DNA of 64,000 bases. Origin: Gammaproteobacteria bacterium. Its GTDB lineage: Bacteria > Pseudomonadota > Gammaproteobacteria > GCA-001735895. Positions 62,156 through 64,000 of this stretch are shown here, piece by piece (position 1 is the first letter of the stretch; each line of letters opens with the position of its first letter). The DNA lies in NCBI GenBank assembly GCA_022340305.1, contig JAJDOF010000102.1:21423-85422 (forward strand), read 5' to 3'. The translations under genes were made by a program, and so were the position numbers. The notes beneath the pieces were generated by a model that saw nothing but the letters and a program-made list of their open reading frames with translations, was not told where the DNA came from and did no database searches.

Positions 62156-62758
62156 ATGCGCTTTGAGATGCAGCAACGGCCCATTACGGAAACGTCCCTT
62201 TCCAGCTACTTCAGCCAACGTCTTATCCGCTACGCGAAGCGCTTCAACCCGCCGCCCCACGAGGACACCTGTTGGTACCTGGGCAACCTGCTGGAACGCT
62301 TCGGTCATAGCGAACAATTGTTTAGCTACCAGGAGGACGGCATGATGCTGCGCCCGTTAGCCCTGCTCTACAGTGACGCCATCGAGGCGGACAACGCCCG
62401 CGAACGCTGCCTGATGCTGCAGCAACTCGGAGATATGGCGCTTTTCCTCGGTGCGTTGTTTCCGCAACGCTTCAGCCGCCGCGGTATTTTGCAGGACTAT
62501 GTCGTCGGTATGGGAGGCAGCGCTTACGACTATCTAGCCGACAATGCGAAAACGAACCGCCACATCTTCGCCGAGTTGGCCAACACCTTCACCCGCATGC
62601 TGGAAATGGTGGCTAACGCCTGCTCCCGAACACATCGCCTGACCACCGACGAGATACTGGCCCTCTACCAGCGTTGGCTCAGGACCCGCGACCCGGTGAT
62701 CGAGAATCAGTTGCGCGCGCTGGGGATCGAATTTGCAGAGACCGAGCGGATGCAGTAA
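62156..62758 (+). CDS. conserved-looking protein of unknown function (200 aa)
   Basis: 200 aa, soluble, helical and charged, with no signal peptide. Notable segments are PPPHEDTCWYLGNLLERFGHSEQLF, a mid-region ERCLMLQQLGDMALFLGALFPQRFSRRG and GMGGSAYDYLAD. I do not recognise the family. A promoter (62094-62123) and a good ribosome site precede it. A fragment of a copy of this gene also follows the decayed M48 copy at 52064, so the two genes were adjacent before duplication and may work together. Confidence 0.75.
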   Translation: MRFEMQQRPITETSLSSYFSQRLIRYAKRFNPPPHEDTCWYLGNLLERFGHSEQLFSYQEDGMMLRPLALLYSDAIEADNARERCLMLQQLGDMALFLGALFPQRFSRRGILQDYVVGMGGSAYDYLADNAKTNRHIFAELANTFTRMLEMVANACSRTHRLTTDEILALYQRWLRTRDPVIENQLRALGIEFAETERMQ

Positions 62759-63176
62759 CAACAATGAGGAAGCGACGCTACCGGACTCGTTTGCAGGCCG
62801 CTTCAGGCTCGAGTCAAATCTGTCTGCCTGGTTAATAAAAGCCTGTGCCTATGTTCCAGGCAATATCACCCCACCCGGCTTTACCAAATCACCCTGGAAG
62901 CGAGCAACGACAGTAAGCTGCTCGTTGGTTCGTACCTGAGCAGCGAGCAACTTTTAGCGAAATGCCTTTAAAAAGGCGCGGATAATTCCGCAGCTGTGGC
63001 GCGCAAGTAAACCGCCGAGCACCCTGGTTTCCCACGGTCGAGCAGGTCACAGGCGGTGGCTTAGAGGACGGGGCTACTATTTTGCCTATACTTGGCTGCC
63101 ACCAGGTCCGCTCGCCAGCGTAAATCCGGATCACCGGCTGGGACAGGTGCGATTACACTTAACGACAGGAAGCAGC
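62759..63176. other. intergenic region, no gene seen
   Basis: 418 bases without a supported gene. Several short frames occur, none with a ribosome site or recognisable homology. It may hold further remains of the gene whose end is seen at 63177. Confidence 0.4.
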
Positions 63177-63326
63177 ATGGATCAACCAGGATACTCAGAT
63201 ACCGTCTCCCGCGATTTGAGCGAGCGCCTGGTCAGCTTGCCACTGTGGCTTGGCATAGAAAGCGAGCTGGAGTGGATCGTCGGTCAGATAGCAGAAGCCG
63301 TGGACAAAACCTCACCAGTATCTTGA
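63177..63326 (+). pseudogene. C-terminal scrap of a DegT/WecE-type sugar aminotransferase gene
   Basis: A 49-codon frame whose translation, DTVSRDLSERLVSLPLWLGI plus a helix up to IAEAV, closely follows the C-terminal block of DegT/DnrJ/EryC1 aminotransferases (compare the SERLLRLPL region of WecE). The rest of such a protein, including the PLP lysine, is missing on both sides. So it is a leftover of a gene otherwise deleted, not an intact gene. The ATG at 63177 lies close to AGGAAGCAGC. Confidence 0.6.
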
Positions 63327-63601
63327 AAATTGACCCGGTGGTCCAAATCAATGACCAGCCTTCGGGGTCTGTCTGACAGCCAATCACCTTTAACAGTGCC
63401 TCCGCCGCATCAGCAATTTGCAGCTACTCGCGGTCGTCGAACTCGGCCTGCGTGCGTAACGCCTGGCATGGCGCTTCAGGTTCATCCATAGGGTTGTCGC
63501 TGATTTCGGCGCCAAAGATTTCAATCAACATTCCTCGATTCGTTAACTGATGGTATCGAGACGATGAATTGACCAGCCCTGGTCCGATATTGTAATGAGG
63601 T
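63327..63601. other. region between the aminotransferase scrap and the rRNA terminator
   Basis: 275 bases. A 35-codon minus-strand frame (63531 to 63424) starts with MLIEIFGAEISDNP and is acidic, but has a poorly spaced ribosome site and no known relative. I would not annotate it as a gene. Confidence 0.35.
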
Positions 63602-63631
63602 AAAAAAAAACCCCGCAGCATAGCTACGGGG
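63602..63631 (-). terminator. intrinsic terminator of the rRNA operon
   Basis: On the minus strand, the stem CCCCGTAGC / GCTGCGGGG (one G-T pair) with a 3-nt loop is followed by nine T residues (63610-63602). It lies 13 bases beyond the 5S end. Confidence 0.93.
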
Positions 63632-63643
63632 CTTCTTGAATTA

Positions 63644-63763
63644 ATGCCTGGCAATGACCTACTTTCACATGGGGAAACCCCACACTATCATCGGCGCAGT
63701 TCCGTTTCACTTCTGAGTTCGGGATGGGATCAGGTGGGTCCAGAACGCTATTGTTGCCAAGCA
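63644..63763 (-). rRNA. rrf: 5S ribosomal RNA
   Basis: The sequence complements the 5S pattern over about 120 nt: on the minus strand it begins TGCTTGGCAACAATAGCG and ends with TGCCAGGCAT, carrying the conserved CCCATCCCGAACTCAGAAGTG core. The 5' and 3' ends pair with one another. It is the last gene of the leftward rrn operon and is preceded by a short spacer without tRNA. Confidence 0.95.
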
Positions 63764-63773
63764 AACTGTTTTA

Positions 63774-63803
63774 GAGAAAAGGATTGTTGCCAACCCTTTC
63801 TCC
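63774..63803 (-). other. possible RNA-processing stem in the 23S-5S spacer
   Basis: GAGAAAAGG at 63774 pairs imperfectly with CCCTTTCTC at 63795, with ATTG/CAAC pairing closer to the loop. It may form the hairpin next to the 5S 5' end used in processing of the precursor. Base pairing is the only evidence. Confidence 0.4.
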
Positions 63804-63916
63804 GTGCAGAGAAGTCAAATACTCTTCCCTGCTGAATTTGAAATCTGTAACAAGAAGTAATGTTGCATCGGTATGACGCGACATAACACACAACATAAAG
63901 TTGTTTGGGTGTTATA

Positions 63917-64000
63917 TGGTCAAGCCGCACGGTCAATTAGTACCAGTTAGCTACACACATTACTGTGCTTCCACACCTGGCCTATCAACGTCGTAGTCTT
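63917..64000 (-). rRNA. rrl: 23S ribosomal RNA, 3' end (continues beyond the window)
   Basis: The right-hand 84 bases are the reverse complement of the known 23S 3' end: TATCAACGTCGTAGTCTT, the AGTACCAGTTAGCT helix and the final GGTCAAGC. The gene runs leftward, with the 5S downstream. The larger part of 23S, and presumably 16S, lies past the right edge. Confidence 0.93.

Noticed and set aside
63424..63531. 35-codon minus-strand ORF near the rRNA terminator
   Set aside because: GAGGA touches the start codon without spacing, and the short peptide has no known relative.
1..64000. CRISPR arrays, prophage or insertion-sequence genes
   Set aside because: No regularly spaced repeats, transposase, integrase or phage structural genes were seen on either strand.

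Overview
The window is chromosomal DNA from a free-living, probably marine, gammaproteobacterium. This is inferred from gene content: FolX/FolM, UbiG, HspQ, NhaR, a YchJ-type SEC-C protein, an NqrA-like fragment, a stand-alone Mrp antiporter, several c-type cytochromes and a gammaproteobacterial-type 23S/5S rRNA end. Coding density is high. Genes often overlap by 1-8 nt, and GTG, TTG and probably one CTG start are used. I see no phage, transposase, CRISPR array or tRNA.

Layout. 0-5 kb: an NqrA-like fragment running off the left edge, a small cytochrome c, a homocysteine S-methyltransferase-like protein, a lipoprotein, a 23-residue coupled ORF, a phosphoesterase and a CPA2 antiporter. 5-12 kb: an SDR, a GPx, a DUF3429 protein, then folX-folM-folE (tetrahydromonapterin synthesis), ubiG, a PLP decarboxylase and a DMT exporter. 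12-16 kb: cytochrome c, an alpha/beta hydrolase and a four-gene module of two DUF1538 membrane proteins, a PII-like sensor and a CBS protein. 16-21 kb: ychJ and recQ diverge from a 179-bp imperfect palindrome, followed by a TetR regulator with a clear operator facing a divergent trpB-trpA-like pair. 21-26 kb: small envelope genes, MFS, BKACE, hspQ and a 2-hydroxyacid dehydrogenase. 26-30.5 kb: a YqaA membrane protein, a class I glutamine amidotransferase and an amidoligase, all on the minus strand, diverging from a Rieske/FMN glutamate-synthase-like enzyme. 31-40 kb: a nine-gene Mrp cluster followed by nhaR. 40-47 kb: a methyltransferase, DUF4202, Na+/alanine symporter, universal stress protein, NADP-glutamate dehydrogenase, ABM, HIT and GGCT-like genes. 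47-52 kb: a two-gene operon of a di-heme cytochrome lipoprotein and a Tat-signalled GMC oxidoreductase. 52-59 kb: a peptide-type ABC importer and an M24-fold hydrolase that has lost most metal ligands. 59-64 kb: an Omp85-like protein, an M48 lipoprotein protease, an unknown 200-aa protein, a DegT-type gene scrap, and a leftward rRNA operon (5S and the 3' end of 23S).

Most likely uncharacterised systems: (1) the amidoligase / glutamine amidotransferase / Rieske-FMN glutamate-synthase cluster, which looks like an amide-bond forming and nitrogen-transfer pathway; (2) the DUF1538-DUF1538-PII-CBS module, which looks like a two-subunit transporter with its own sensors; (3) the TetR-controlled TrpB/TrpA-like pair, whose alpha subunit has changed phosphate-site residues. 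A structural surprise is a decayed copy of the M48 gene and its unknown partner at 51.88-52.15 kb, about 9 kb from the intact pair and in the same orientation. Function calls rest on motif recognition by eye; no database search was run.
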